DNA of 64,000 bases. It comes from Epiperipatus broadwayi. Lineage: Eukaryota > Onychophora > Udeonychophora > Euonychophora > Peripatidae. This document shows, in pieces, positions 63,329 to 64,000 of the stretch (position 1 is its first letter; every line of letters begins with the position of its first letter). Location: assembly GCA_028023455.1 (NCBI GenBank), contig JAQFVV010006273.1:4819128-4883127 (forward strand), written 5' to 3'. The position numbers were made by a program, and so were the translations under genes. The notes beneath the pieces were generated by a model that saw only the letters and a program-made list of their open reading frames with translations, was not told the DNA's origin and searched no databases.

Positions 63329-64000
63329 AATAATATTATTATTAATAATCAATTATATTTAATTGAAATAAACTACTTCTTTAATATAAGTACTTTAATC
63401 GAACTAGTTTTCATCTGATATTCGGACCTTCTCAAGACATATATATTAATATAATTATACCATTACTCCACCTAACATGATTATTACATATTAAATTAAA
63501 TTACATTACTTATATAAATATACATATATACATACTATAGGAGTATATGTATATATACTCATACATATATATATAATCAATATGTTTACATTATATTTGT
63601 ATTCTTATTATATTTATGAAAATAAATATATAATTTAGTAAGTTAGTATTTTTCATTCTTTAAAATGAAAAAAACATTGTTTAAAAAAGATGGTTGACAA
63701 GGTAATGACCTCTGGGTTCACATACAGTTTATCGAATTAAAGGAAATAAAATTAACTTAGTGTTTTAATATCGAATTGTATTGTAACAATGTAGAATGTG
63801 ATATGCTTCAGCCAGCTCATGGAGCGAGATATAAAAATAATTTTATTTTTATTAGAAGATTAATAATTCTATTCTTGCATATATATCCTCATAAAAACTT
63901 ATACTGTGTTCGATTTAAAAGAACAGTGTATAGTATAAAATCTATATTTTGAATGACTTAATACTTATTAGAAGAAATTTCTAAGTTTTTTTTTAAGAAA
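63329..64000. mobile_element. Left part of inverted-repeat element, right copy
   Basis: Matches 15301-15980, including the left inverted arm (about 63329-63510). The other arm would lie beyond the window. Confidence 0.6.

Larger units (their letters stand above)
48157..64000. repeat. Right copy of the ~16-kb direct duplication
   Basis: Collinear with 1-15980. It lacks the LINE at 743-4626 and the solo LTR at 7740-9877 but gained the LTR element at 54541-60570. It begins within about 180 bases of the Gypsy element; how far left the homology reaches cannot be tested because the other copy runs off the window. Confidence 0.93.

Overview
This window is animal nuclear DNA. It is roughly three-quarters A+T, with spliceosomal-type GT/AG exons separated by kilobase introns and long TA, TG, GA and AAT/GAT microsatellites. 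It holds several layers of metazoan retroelements: jockey-like and RTE-like LINEs, Ty3/Gypsy LTR elements and Penelope-like elements. The transposon set fits an arthropod best, but the sequence does not fix the species. A 500-base run of N at 23971-24470 is a scaffold gap. Most of the window is transposon sequence and non-coding DNA.

The only candidate host gene is on the plus strand. It consists of small exons at 25882-26024, 36263-36382, 37311-37373 and 61143-61208. All exon junctions are phase 0 where both sides are visible, and the last exon ends in a stop followed by an AATAAA. Read in order, they resemble the C-terminal subdomain of an adenylate-forming (ANL) enzyme, such as an acyl-CoA synthetase or the AASDH/beta-alanine-activating type. 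The N-terminal adenylation domain is not visible. A one-base frame slip at an A6T6 run in the first exon leaves open a pseudogene or a sequence error.

The large-scale layout is a direct repeat. Positions 1 to about 15980 recur at about 48157-64000 with high identity. The last exon is therefore present twice (13113-13178 and 61143-61208). The two copies differ by insertions, and each insertion has its empty site in the other copy. The left copy carries a jockey-like LINE inside a microsatellite (743-4626) and a 2.1-kb solo LTR inside an RTE element (7740-9877). The right copy carries an LTR element with 2.46-kb LTRs and only 1.1 kb of interior (54541-60570). This is either a segmental duplication with a period near 48 kb or two haplotypes placed in tandem by the assembler.

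Between the copies, the first large intron contains Penelope-type sequence: a 421-bp tandem array ending in an inverted copy (34585-35775). Each full unit carries a degenerate hammerhead-ribozyme-like motif on the minus strand. The last intron has a GIY-YIG endonuclease fragment (37477-38025) bounded by inverted repeats. A recent 5'-truncated RTE copy with a 12-bp target-site duplication is at 33894-34356. A full-length but frame-broken Gypsy element with a 4-bp target duplication occupies 40540-47974. Several fold-back elements are also present. I found no tRNA, rRNA, CRISPR or prokaryotic-type features.
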